This document shows positions 14,519-23,212 of a stretch of DNA of 33,658 bases, piece by piece (position 1 is the stretch's first letter; each line of letters begins with the position of its first letter). The notes below the pieces were generated by a model, which saw only the letters and a program-made list of their open reading frames with translations, was not told the origin of the DNA and searched no databases. The translations under genes and the position numbers were made by a program. The stretch lies in contig NZ_JAFCJK010000023.1 of NCBI RefSeq assembly GCF_018131005.1, positions 1 through 33,658 on the forward strand, given 5' to 3'. The stretch is from Bradyrhizobium lablabi. GTDB taxonomy: Bacteria; Pseudomonadota; Alphaproteobacteria; Rhizobiales; Xanthobacteraceae.

Positions 14519-17500
14519 ATGCACCTCAAGCTTGATAGTCACGCGACCATCGACGACGGTGACGTCGCCAGAGACCTGGGACAGGATCCGGCCGACATCG
14601 TCATATTGTCGGCGGCGGACAGCGATCTCTCGGCTTTCGGTGCGGCGCTCGCCACGATGCCGCCGGACTTCCCGAGCGTCCGGCTGACCAACCTTCTTGC
14701 ATTGGGGCATCCGGCATCGGTCGATCTCTACGTCGAGCGCACGTTGCGCCGGGCCAGGATCGTTGTGCTGCGCATGCTCGGCGGCGAAAGCTATTGGCCT
14801 TATGGCGTCGACAGCTTGCGGCGGGATGCGCTTCAGCGTGGAGCATTGTTCGCCTGCATTCCCGGGGAAATGGAGTGGAACCGCGCCTTGGCCGCACGAG
14901 GGACGCTAGGTGCCGAAGACACACATGCGCTGTGGCGGTATTGCAGCGAGGGCGGGGTGGACAATGCCGGACTTGCGCTTCGTTTCGCGGCGCATCTCAC
15001 GGGTTACGGGGAGCGGCCGCCGTCCGCCAGGCCAATGCCGGCAGCGGGATTTTGGCGCGGGGAGCCGCGGACAAGCGCTCAGCCAAACGCCGTTATCATC
15101 TTTTACCGTGCTCTGGTATCTGGCGGTGATACCGCGGGGATCGATGCGCTGTGCCTTGAGCTGCGCAGGCGCGGCCTCAACCCAATTGGCATCTACCTCA
15201 CGAGCCTGAAGGACAAGCGCTCGCTCGCGTTCCTGCGCGCGGCGCTGGCCGCATTCCCTCCCGACATCGTGGTCAACGCCACCGCGTTTGCCACCGCGAA
15301 GGCCGGCGACAGTTCCGGCGTCCTCTCCGGCGTCGGATGCCCGGTCTTGCAGGTCGCGCTCGCCGGCATCTCGCGGAAGACCTGGGAAGCGTCACGACGC
15401 GGTCTCAATCCCCGCGATCTTGCGATGCACGTCGTCTTGCCCGAGGTCGATGGCCGCATCTTCGCCAATGCCATCGCCTTCAAGGAGCCTGGGCCGAGCC
15501 TCGGCCCCTTTACCCCCACAACCTATGTGGCGGCCGAGGATCGCATCCAGGCCACGGCCGAGCTTGCGCTCGGTTGGGTCAAGCTTCGGCAAACGCCACG
15601 CGCGGACAGGCGCGTGGCGATCGTGCTGGCGAACTATCCGAACCGCGACGGCCGTCTTGCCAATGGCGTGGGGCTCGATACGCCGCAAAGCCTGATCGAG
15701 CTGCTTTGCGCCATGGCGTCGGCCGGCTACGACATCCATGACGCGCCGCCCACGGCAGCCGATGCGATGCGCCTGCTGCAGGCGGGACCGACCAACGATC
15801 TCGTTGATCGCGCCGCAAGGAGCGGCGGCGTGTCATGGCCGCTTGCCGAGTATGAGGCCGCCTTCTCGACATTGCCGCTGAAAGTCAGGGAGGCGGTGAC
15901 CACGCAATGGGGCAGTCCGGCAAACGATCCCTGCGTCGTGGGCGACGTCATCCGCCTTGGCCTGCACCCGTTCGGCAATGTCGTTATCGGCGTGCAGCCG
16001 GCGCGCGGGTACAACATCGACCCCAAGGCCACCTATCACGATCCCGATCTCGTTCCCCCGCACCATTATCTTGCGTTCTATCTCTGGCTCCGCGGCGTCT
16101 TCGCGATGCATGCCATCGTTCACCTTGGCAAGCACGGCAATCTCGAATGGTTGCCCGGCAAGAGCACGGGGCTTTCGGCCGAATGCATGCCGGACGCCGT
16201 GCTTGGTCCGCTCCCGCATCTGTATCCCTTCATCGTCAACGATCCGGGCGAGGGCATCCAGGCCAAGCGCCGCACCTCCGCTGTCATCATCGATCACCTG
16301 ACACCGCCTTTGGCGCGCGCGGAGCTGCATGACGATCTCGCCCGGCTCGAAGCGATGGTCGATGAATATTCGGTCGCGGCCGATCTTGATCCCAGGCGCG
16401 CGGCGGCCATCGCCGAGGATATCCTGTCGATGGCGAGGGCAAATCGACTTGATCTTGATATCAACGTGACGCGTGACATGCCGGTCGGCGAAGCGCTCCG
16501 TGCGCTGGACGCGCATCTTTGCGATCTGAAGGAGCTCCAGATCCGCGACGGGCTGCATGTCTTCGGCTGCGCGCCGGATGAAAGCCGTTGCGCTGAGCTT
16601 GCGGTGTCGATCGCGCGCCTGCCGAGATCGGACAGCCGGCCCGAGGACGCCTCGTTGCACCGATCGTTGGCGTTCGACCTCGGCCTCGGCGAGTTCGACC
16701 CGCTGACCCGCGACCTGGCGCAAGCGTTTGCCGGACCGCGGCCGCACGCGCTTGCCGCCATCGACACCTCCCTGTGGCGCAGCAATGGCGATACCGTCGA
16801 GCGCATCGAGATGCTGGCGCTGTCGCTTGTATCAGGCAAGCGAGATCCGGACGCGTCATGGACGCGCACCACTGCCGTCTTGCGGTGGATCGAGACAAGG
16901 CTCAGGCCATCGATCCAGGCAAGCGGGCAGGAGGAGGTCGCAGCGTTCTTGCGAGCGCTCGACGGCGGATTTGTGCATCCGGGTCCGTCGGGGGCGCCGA
17001 CGCGAGGACGTCCGGACGTGCTTCCGACCGGACGCAATTTCTTCGCGGTCGACGTCCGCGCCGTTCCGACGCCGTCGGCGTGGCGGATTGGCCGATTGGC
17101 GGCGGAGCGGCTGGTCGAGGCCTATTGGCAGGAAGCCGGCGAGTGGCCGCGCACGATCGCACTGTCAGCCTGGGGCACCGCCAACATGCGCACGGGCGGC
17201 GACGACGTCGCGCAGGCATTGGCGCTGATCGGCGTTCGGCCGGTCTGGGAGCAGGCGTCCGGACGCGTCACCGGGTTCGAGATAATACCGCTGTCCGAGC
17301 TCAGGCGCCCACGCATTGACGTCACCTTTCGCGTGTCGGGACTGTTTCGCGACGCCTTCCCGACGCAGATGGATATCATCGCGAGCGCTGTTGCCGCCGT
17401 GGCGTCGCTGGACGAACCTGATGACGCCAATCCGATCGCGGCCAACGTGCGAAGACGCCGGCAGGCGCTCGAAGCAAGCGGCGTCGAAAGCAAGCTCGCC

Positions 17501-18229
17501 GAGCGCCGCGCCACCAGCCGTGTCTTCGGCTCCAAGCCCGGGGCCTACGGAGCGGGACTACAGGCCTTGATCGATGAAGGTGGCTGGGACAGCCGCGCCG
17601 ATATCGCCGATGTCTATCTCGACTGGGGCGGCTATTCCTACGGCAGCGGCGGCGAAGGAAACGGGGCGCGGGAGGACTTTGCCGATCGTCTGGCCGACGT
17701 CGATGTCGTCGTTCAGGCCCAGGACAACCGTGAACACGACATTCTGGACTCCGACGACTACTATCAGTTCATGGGCGGCCTGGCCGCGACGGTCGGAGTG
17801 TTGCGCGGCCGTTCGCCCCGAATAGCGCATCTCGACACGTCACGTCCGGAAACACCGGTAGCCAGATCGTTGTCGCAAGAGATTTCCCGTGTGGTGCGTG
17901 GCCGCGCCGCAAATCCAAAGTGGATTGCGGGCGTGATGCGTCATGGATACAAGGGCGCCTTCGAGATCGCCGCGACGGTGGATTATCTGTTCGGCTTTGC
18001 CGCCTCGACCGACGCGGTCTCGAGCCATCATTTCGATCAGCTGTTCGCGGCCTATCTGGAAGATGAGAAGGTGCGTGGCTTCATGTCGGACGCAAATCCC
18101 GCGGCGTTGCGGGAGGTGGCTGAAAGATTTTCGGAGGCCGTCAGGCGCGGGCTATGGGCGCCGCGGTCCAACCGTGCGGGTGATCTGATTTCCGAATCCC
18201 TCCGACAGCCAATCAAGGAAACCGCATGA
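14519..18229 (+). CDS. cobN: cobaltochelatase subunit CobN
   Basis: A 1236-residue protein, close to the usual 1250-1280, the large catalytic subunit of the ATP-dependent aerobic cobaltochelatase that inserts Co(II) into hydrogenobyrinic acid a,c-diamide. Recognisable CobN/magnesium-chelatase-H segments include LRMLGGESYWPYG near residue 83, HLGKHGNLEWLPGKSTGLS near 537-555 and a C-terminal part with VDVVVQAQDNREHDILDSDD and FMGGLA. Start ATG 14519 follows cobW by 17 bases. Its stop overlaps the cobO start by four bases (ATGA). The partner AAA+ subunits (chelatase CobS and CobT) are not in the window. Its presence marks the aerobic pathway. Confidence 0.97.
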   Translation: MHLKLDSHATIDDGDVARDLGQDPADIVILSAADSDLSAFGAALATMPPDFPSVRLTNLLALGHPASVDLYVERTLRRARIVVLRMLGGESYWPYGVDSLRRDALQRGALFACIPGEMEWNRALAARGTLGAEDTHALWRYCSEGGVDNAGLALRFAAHLTGYGERPPSARPMPAAGFWRGEPRTSAQPNAVIIFYRALVSGGDTAGIDALCLELRRRGLNPIGIYLTSLKDKRSLAFLRAALAAFPPDIVVNATAFATAKAGDSSGVLSGVGCPVLQVALAGISRKTWEASRRGLNPRDLAMHVVLPEVDGRIFANAIAFKEPGPSLGPFTPTTYVAAEDRIQATAELALGWVKLRQTPRADRRVAIVLANYPNRDGRLANGVGLDTPQSLIELLCAMASAGYDIHDAPPTAADAMRLLQAGPTNDLVDRAARSGGVSWPLAEYEAAFSTLPLKVREAVTTQWGSPANDPCVVGDVIRLGLHPFGNVVIGVQPARGYNIDPKATYHDPDLVPPHHYLAFYLWLRGVFAMHAIVHLGKHGNLEWLPGKSTGLSAECMPDAVLGPLPHLYPFIVNDPGEGIQAKRRTSAVIIDHLTPPLARAELHDDLARLEAMVDEYSVAADLDPRRAAAIAEDILSMARANRLDLDINVTRDMPVGEALRALDAHLCDLKELQIRDGLHVFGCAPDESRCAELAVSIARLPRSDSRPEDASLHRSLAFDLGLGEFDPLTRDLAQAFAGPRPHALAAIDTSLWRSNGDTVERIEMLALSLVSGKRDPDASWTRTTAVLRWIETRLRPSIQASGQEEVAAFLRALDGGFVHPGPSGAPTRGRPDVLPTGRNFFAVDVRAVPTPSAWRIGRLAAERLVEAYWQEAGEWPRTIALSAWGTANMRTGGDDVAQALALIGVRPVWEQASGRVTGFEIIPLSELRRPRIDVTFRVSGLFRDAFPTQMDIIASAVAAVASLDEPDDANPIAANVRRRRQALEASGVESKLAERRATSRVFGSKPGAYGAGLQALIDEGGWDSRADIADVYLDWGGYSYGSGGEGNGAREDFADRLADVDVVVQAQDNREHDILDSDDYYQFMGGLAATVGVLRGRSPRIAHLDTSRPETPVARSLSQEISRVVRGRAANPKWIAGVMRHGYKGAFEIAATVDYLFGFAASTDAVSSHHFDQLFAAYLEDEKVRGFMSDANPAALREVAERFSEAVRRGLWAPRSNRAGDLISESLRQPIKETA

Positions 18230-18855
18230 GCGATCCAGTCGAAAATGCGAGCGACGAGAATGCGCGTCATCGCGAGAAGGCGCGCAAGCACAAGGCCGCG
18301 CGCGATAAGATCATGGCTACGAAGACCGGCGAGAAGGGCCTCTTGATCGTCCACACCGGCACCGGCAAGGGCAAGACGTCGGCGGCACTCGGCATGGTCT
18401 TCCGTCACATCGGCCATGGCTATCCGGTCGCCGTGGTGCAATTCACCAAGTCTCCGAAGTGGGACACGGGGGAAGCGCGCGTGCTGGCGAAGTTTCCCGA
18501 ACTCGTCACGATGCACATCATGGGCGAGGGCTTTACCTGGGAAACCCAGGATCGCGAACGGGACATCGCGGCCGCAACGAAAGGCTGGGAGCGCGCCAAG
18601 GAATTGATCCGTGACAACCGCCATCGGATGGTTCTGCTGGATGAACTCAACATCGTGCTTCGTTACGACTATCTTCCGATCGAGGACGTTGTCGCCTTCC
18701 TGCGCAACGAAAAGCCTGCAGACAAGCACGTCGTGATCACCGGTCGCAATGCTCATGCCGCTCTGATCGAGATGGCCGACCTCGTGACGGAAATGACCCT
18801 GATCAAGCATCCGTTCCGCGCCGGAGTGAAGGGTCAGAAGGGGATCGAGTTCTGA
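18226..18855 (+). CDS. cobO: cob(I)yrinic acid a,c-diamide adenosyltransferase
   Basis: A 209-residue soluble enzyme of the CobO/CobA(enteric)/BtuR family. It transfers adenosyl from ATP to the reduced corrinoid, forming the Co-C bond. The N-terminal arm is basic (residues 12-30), the unusual P-loop GTGKGKTS is at 45-52, followed by QFTKSPKWDTGE and the LDELNIVLRYDYL segment. ATG 18226 has AAGGA at 18215-18219 and overlaps the cobN stop. Its TGA shares one base with the ATG of cobQ. Corrinoid must be reduced to Co(I) first; the DUF1636 ferredoxin-like protein in this operon could serve, though that is only a suggestion. Confidence 0.97.
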   Translation: MSDPVENASDENARHREKARKHKAARDKIMATKTGEKGLLIVHTGTGKGKTSAALGMVFRHIGHGYPVAVVQFTKSPKWDTGEARVLAKFPELVTMHIMGEGFTWETQDRERDIAAATKGWERAKELIRDNRHRMVLLDELNIVLRYDYLPIEDVVAFLRNEKPADKHVVITGRNAHAALIEMADLVTEMTLIKHPFRAGVKGQKGIEF

Positions 18856-20342
18856 TGAGCCGACCGACGCCGGCGCTGATGATCCAGGCTACCGGCTCCA
18901 ATGCCGGTAAGTCTACGATCGTCGCCGGCCTTGCGCGTGCCTTGGTCAGGCGTGGCCTCAAGGTTGCGCCGTTCAAGCCGCAAAACATGTCGAACAACGC
19001 TGCCGTTGCGGCGGATGGCGGGGAAATCGGCCGCGCGCAGGCCGTTCAGGCGCGGGCAGCCAGAATGTTGCCGAGTGTTCACATGAACCCGGTGTTACTC
19101 AAGCCGGAGACCGATACCGGCGCTCAGGTCATCGTTCAGGGAAAGCGGCGCGGTACGCTCCGCGCCAGGGACTATCTGGCAAGGAAGCCAGCGCTGCTGC
19201 CGGCCGTCCTCGAGAGCTTTTCTCACCTGGCAGGAGCGGCGGACATCGTATTGGTCGAGGGCGCGGGAAGTCCGGCCGAGGTCAATCTGCGCGATGGCGA
19301 CATCGCCAATATGGGATTTGCGGAAGCCGCTGACGTCCCCGTGGTTCTGATGGGCGACATCGATCGCGGCGGCGTCATCGCAAGTCTCGTTGGCACGCAC
19401 CTGCTGCTTCCGCAGGGGGAACGCGAACGAATCCGCGCCTTCATGGTGAACAAGTTTCGCGGCGATCCCCGTCTGTTCGATGATGGCCTCCGCGCGGTGT
19501 CGCAATTCACCGGCTGGCCGTCGCTCGGGGTCGTGCCCTGGCTTCCACAGGCCGCCTGGTTGCCCGCCGAGGATGCCGTCGATCTTGATCGCGCGCAGCC
19601 GTCCTCGGCGACGAGAACGATCGCCATTCCGGTGCTGTCCAGGATCGCGAATTTCGACGATCTCGATCCGTTGGGGATGGAGCCCGGCGTGCGGCTGGTG
19701 TTTGTCCGGCCCGGCGAACCGATCCCGATGGAAGCCGATGTCGTCATCCTGCCGGGCAGCAAGTCGACGATCGGAGATCTCGCCTTCCTGCGCGCCCAGG
19801 GCTGGGACATCGATATCAAGGTTCACGCGCGCAGGGGCGGCCACGTTCTCGGAATCTGTGGCGGCTACCAGATGCTTGGCCGGCTCATCGCCGATCCCGA
19901 AGGCGTCGACGGTTCGCCCGGCGTCGTCGAAGGGCTGGGTCTGCTCGATGTCACCACGACAATGAGCGCCGACAAATCAACCACGCTGGTGCGCGGCGTT
20001 CATTGTCCGACCGGAAGCCCGGTCGTGGGCTATGAGATCCACCTCGGCCGCAGCGAAGGCGCGGACTGCGCGCGCCCGCTTGTTATGGTCGACGGCCGTG
20101 CCGATGGCGCGTCGTCCACAGACGGACGGGTTCAGGGCACCTATCTGCACGGATTGTTCGCTGGCGACGCCTTCCGCAAAGCGTGGCTCTCGCGCTTTGG
20201 CATCGCCTCCTCTCTCGCCTATGAGGCGAGGATAGAAGCTGCGCTCGATGCGCTTGCGGATCATCTGGAAACGCATCTTGACGTGGATCAGATGATCAAG
20301 ATTGCGCACAGCCGTCAAACGACCAGCGCCAGCGCCGCATAG
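18855..20342 (+). CDS. cobQ: cobyric acid synthase CobQ
   Basis: A 495-residue glutamine-dependent amidotransferase that amidates the b, d, e and g side chains of adenosylcobyrinic acid a,c-diamide. The N-terminal ATP-binding domain shows ATGSNAGKS at 12-20 and KPQNMSNNAAV; the C-terminal glutaminase domain has the nucleophile C335 in GICGGYQMLG and the catalytic His H432 in TYLHGLF. It is the last gene of the riboswitch 2 operon, overlapping cobO by one base. Its 3' end overlaps cobD on the opposite strand by 28 bases, with no visible terminator in between. Confidence 0.97.
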   Translation: MSRPTPALMIQATGSNAGKSTIVAGLARALVRRGLKVAPFKPQNMSNNAAVAADGGEIGRAQAVQARAARMLPSVHMNPVLLKPETDTGAQVIVQGKRRGTLRARDYLARKPALLPAVLESFSHLAGAADIVLVEGAGSPAEVNLRDGDIANMGFAEAADVPVVLMGDIDRGGVIASLVGTHLLLPQGERERIRAFMVNKFRGDPRLFDDGLRAVSQFTGWPSLGVVPWLPQAAWLPAEDAVDLDRAQPSSATRTIAIPVLSRIANFDDLDPLGMEPGVRLVFVRPGEPIPMEADVVILPGSKSTIGDLAFLRAQGWDIDIKVHARRGGHVLGICGGYQMLGRLIADPEGVDGSPGVVEGLGLLDVTTTMSADKSTTLVRGVHCPTGSPVVGYEIHLGRSEGADCARPLVMVDGRADGASSTDGRVQGTYLHGLFAGDAFRKAWLSRFGIASSLAYEARIEAALDALADHLETHLDVDQMIKIAHSRQTTSASAA

Positions 20343-21283
20343 GCGACCGCCTCCAGCATACAACCCGCGATCAGGACGTTGAGCGCCCTTCTGATGTCGC
20401 CAGGCTCCGCTGTCAGCCGTCCGGCCGCATTCAGGAACGGGTCGTTCACAAGCTTGTCGCCATATTGCCGGGGGCCCGCGAGCGCAAGGCCCAGCGCGCC
20501 GGCCATCGCGCTCTCGGGCCATCCCGCATTTGGCGAACGGTGCATCGACGCATCGCGCCACACGATCTTGAGCGTGCCCGTCACCGAGCCGCCGGCTATC
20601 GGAGACACCAGCGCCAGGATCAGCGCTGCGAGGCGGGCCGGAACAAGGTTCAGGAGATCGTCAAGCCTCGCCGCCGCCCAGCCGAACGATTCGTGCCTGA
20701 TGGTGCGATGACCGATCATCGAGTCTGCGGTGTTGACCGCCTTGTACACCAGGAGGCCCGGCAATCCGAGGATGGCGAGCCAGAAGGCCGGCGCCACTAC
20801 GCCATCGGAAAAGTTCTCCGCGCAGGATTCGATGGCGGCCCGCGATACGCCGCTGGCATCGAGCTGTCCGGTCTCGCGGCCAACGATCATGGACACCGCC
20901 CGCCTCGCGCCGGCAAGTCCGTCCGCCGCGAATTCCGCGCGCACCCGGTCCACATGCTGGTAGAGGCTGCGCTGTGCGACAAAGATCGAGGCAATGAGCC
21001 CTTGCGCGAGGAGGCCGGCGACGCTCTGGCCGAGCGCCTGCTCGATCAGCAACCCGGCGACATATGAGCCCGAAACCAGCGTAGCGACCGCCACGCAGCC
21101 GGTGGCCCTTCGCCGGGCGGCGGACCACCGCTCGTTGTTCAGGCTGCGATCGATCTGGGAAATCGCGGCGCCCATCCAGGCAACCGGATGCGGCAGCTTG
21201 CGCCACACGAGGTCCGGATCACCGATCAAGGCGTCAAACGCGAGGGCGAGGACAACGACGGTGGCAGGGTGTCCGGCCGCCAT
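20315..21283 (-). CDS. cobD: adenosylcobinamide-phosphate synthase CobD (CbiB)
   Basis: A 322-residue polytopic membrane protein that attaches aminopropanol (or its phosphate) to cobyric acid. Family motifs are ALAFDALIGDPDLVWRKLPH near residue 12-31, HPVAWMG, the ESCAENFSDGVVAPAFW block near 150-167, and MIGHRT. The start at 21283 is one base after the btuF stop (TGA-C-ATG), so btuF-cobD form one reverse-strand unit. It is convergent with cobQ. Note that CobD here is the rhizobial/Pseudomonas name; the enteric CobD decarboxylase corresponds to cobC below. Confidence 0.96.
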   Translation of the reverse strand: MAAGHPATVVVLALAFDALIGDPDLVWRKLPHPVAWMGAAISQIDRSLNNERWSAARRRATGCVAVATLVSGSYVAGLLIEQALGQSVAGLLAQGLIASIFVAQRSLYQHVDRVRAEFAADGLAGARRAVSMIVGRETGQLDASGVSRAAIESCAENFSDGVVAPAFWLAILGLPGLLVYKAVNTADSMIGHRTIRHESFGWAAARLDDLLNLVPARLAALILALVSPIAGGSVTGTLKIVWRDASMHRSPNAGWPESAMAGALGLALAGPRQYGDKLVNDPFLNAAGRLTAEPGDIRRALNVLIAGCMLEAVAYAALALVV

Positions 21284-21284
21284 G

Positions 21285-22181
21285 TCATTTGGCCACGCGA
21301 TCGAACTCGGAAACCATGCGCTTCAACGCCTCGGCCAGCACGGGACCGCCACACACCGTCAACTTCTCCGGGATCACGATCCGCCTGGACGCCGGATAGA
21401 AGCGTTCAAGGGCTGGATGCAGCAGGAAGGCCTTCCCCTCATCCTCGGCAAAATCGCCGCCGTCGGACACTAGCAGGAAATCGGGCCTCAGGCTGACGAT
21501 TGCCTCCAGCGAGGCGAAGCCGCCCTGTTTGTAGCCGAGTTCGCTGGCGGCGTTCTTCAGGCCCACGGTCTCCAGCAAGGAACTCGTGAGACTGTCTCCC
21601 CCGGAAACATAACCGCGCCGCGACAGGGCAAGGACGCGATAGGGGCGGCGCGTCATGGCCTCCCTGGCGGCCTCGATTGCCGTATCGAGCCGCCGCACTT
21701 CGCTCTCGGCACGCTCGCCTTGCTGAAGCAGGGCGCCCATTTGACGGATCTGCTTCTTGACGCCATCAAGCGAGCGGGCGGTATCGAACTCGACGACGCG
21801 AACGCCCTTGTTCTTCAGAAGCTCCCGCGTTGCGCGCTTGGTAAAGCGGCCGGCAACGACGGCATCCGGCCGCAGCAGGAGAACGTCTTCGGCTTCGCCC
21901 GAAAGCTTTGGGAAGGCCTCGGCCTTGTCCGAATTCCAGGACCGCAGCGAATCCCGCGAATACGGACTGAGACCAAGGATCTGCTCGGGATTGGCCAGGG
22001 TCAGCAGCAGTTGATCGGTGCACAGATTGATCGACGCGATACGAGGCAGCGTCGCCGCATGCGAGTCTTGCGCGGCCATGAGCCCGCATACGAGAAAGAT
22101 AGGAATGCGCGCCTTCGAAAATCGCTGCGCGGGCCTCTCGCGCTTCGCCGCGGATGATGGCAATAAGCCGTCATGGAACAT
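21285..22181 (-). CDS. btuF: periplasmic corrinoid-binding protein, BtuF-like
   Basis: A 298-residue substrate-binding protein of the BtuF/FepB class. The start at 22181 leaves a long basic N-region, then a hydrophobic core (IPIFLVCGLMAAQDSHA) with a likely cut after SHA; no lipobox Cys is present, so it should be free in the periplasm. The mature part opens with RIASINLCTDQLLLTLA, where C and D of NLCTDQ match BtuF-type openings, and contains the two-lobe pattern with LRPDAVVAG, VEFDTARSLDGVKKQI and LRPDFLLVS. No BtuC or BtuD gene is near, so the permease must be elsewhere. It shares a transcript with cobD. Its start overlaps the cobC start by nine bases on the other strand. Confidence 0.88.
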   Translation of the reverse strand: MFHDGLLPSSAAKRERPAQRFSKARIPIFLVCGLMAAQDSHAATLPRIASINLCTDQLLLTLANPEQILGLSPYSRDSLRSWNSDKAEAFPKLSGEAEDVLLLRPDAVVAGRFTKRATRELLKNKGVRVVEFDTARSLDGVKKQIRQMGALLQQGERAESEVRRLDTAIEAAREAMTRRPYRVLALSRRGYVSGGDSLTSSLLETVGLKNAASELGYKQGGFASLEAIVSLRPDFLLVSDGGDFAEDEGKAFLLHPALERFYPASRRIVIPEKLTVCGGPVLAEALKRMVSEFDRVAK

Positions 22182-23162
22182 GGCGGAGACCTGACGGAGG
22201 CGATTGCCCGCAACGGCGGCGACCCATCGGATTGGCTTGATCTTTCGACCGGGATCAATCCGTGGCCATGGGATGGATTGAAGGAGCTTCCCGCCAATGT
22301 CTGGTGCCGGCTTCCATCGCTTGCCGATCAGGAAGCCGCGATGTTTGCCGCGCGGAAGGCCTATGCCGTGCCCAGGAACGCCTGCGTTGCCGCCGCCGCC
22401 GGCACGCAGACGCTGATCCAGTGGATTCCGCACCTCGCTCCTCCGGGGCCGGTCGCGATATTGGCGCCCACCTACGCCGAGCATGAAACTGCCTGGAGAA
22501 GGGCGGGCCGCGAAACAATCGCGGTGAGCAATATCGCCGATGTGCCTGCCCACGCGAGAAATGTCGTCGTCGTCAATCCCAATAATCCGGACGGCCGTAT
22601 CATCGGCTCCCACTCGCTTGAGCAACTTGCAGCGCGCCTGGACTCGCGCGGCGGCTGGCTGATCGTAGACGAGGCCTTTGCTGACGTCGACCCTGCGATC
22701 AGTGTGGTGGGCATGAGTGATGAGCGCCCGGCCGTCATTCTGCGCTCGTTCGGGAAGTTCTATGGACTGGCCGGTGTGCGGCTGGGTTTTGCGGTCGGCC
22801 GGCGCGACATCGTGGAGAGGATCGCGGCCAGTGTTGGACCCTGGCCGGTGTCGGGTCCCGCGCTTCACATCGGCACGGCCGCGCTGCGCGACGAGCAATG
22901 GGCCGCCGACACGCGCGCAAAGCTTGTTCGAAAGGCGCAGGACCTCGACCGCGTGCTGGTCGCCGCCGGCCTGCGGATTGTCGGCGGAACGTCGCTGTTT
23001 CGGCTCGCCGCCTGTTCGGATGCGGTGGCGCTTCACGCTCAATTGGCACGACGCCACGTCTGGTGTCGCCGGTTCGATTGGTCAGGCGAATATCTGAGGT
23101 TCGGTCTTGCTTCAAATGACGGACTCGATCGCCTGGCAACGGCACTCCGGTTGATCGAATAG
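22173..23162 (+). CDS. cobC: threonine-phosphate decarboxylase-like CobC
   Basis: A 329-residue PLP enzyme of aminotransferase fold I. It opens with EHGGDLTEA and WLDLSTGINPWPW, the hallmark of CobC. NPNNPDG is at 135-141, VDEAF at 165-169 and the Schiff-base Lys K195 in RSFGKFYGLAG. It probably makes (R)-1-amino-2-propanol phosphate from L-threonine phosphate for CobD. Start ATG 22173; no strong ribosome-binding site is visible because the region also encodes the N-terminus of btuF on the other strand. It is divergent from btuF-cobD and is the only forward-strand B12 gene after cobQ. Confidence 0.94.
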   Translation: MEHGGDLTEAIARNGGDPSDWLDLSTGINPWPWDGLKELPANVWCRLPSLADQEAAMFAARKAYAVPRNACVAAAAGTQTLIQWIPHLAPPGPVAILAPTYAEHETAWRRAGRETIAVSNIADVPAHARNVVVVNPNNPDGRIIGSHSLEQLAARLDSRGGWLIVDEAFADVDPAISVVGMSDERPAVILRSFGKFYGLAGVRLGFAVGRRDIVERIAASVGPWPVSGPALHIGTAALRDEQWAADTRAKLVRKAQDLDRVLVAAGLRIVGGTSLFRLAACSDAVALHAQLARRHVWCRRFDWSGEYLRFGLASNDGLDRLATALRLIE

Positions 23163-23212
23163 CGCGCGTGCAGGAGCGCTTGATGCGCGCCCGCGCCGCG
23201 GCCCTGCCTGAT

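Noticed and set aside
22182..23057. N-terminal extension of btuF through cobC
   Set aside because: The extension is antisense to cobC and the signal peptide begins only after 22181.
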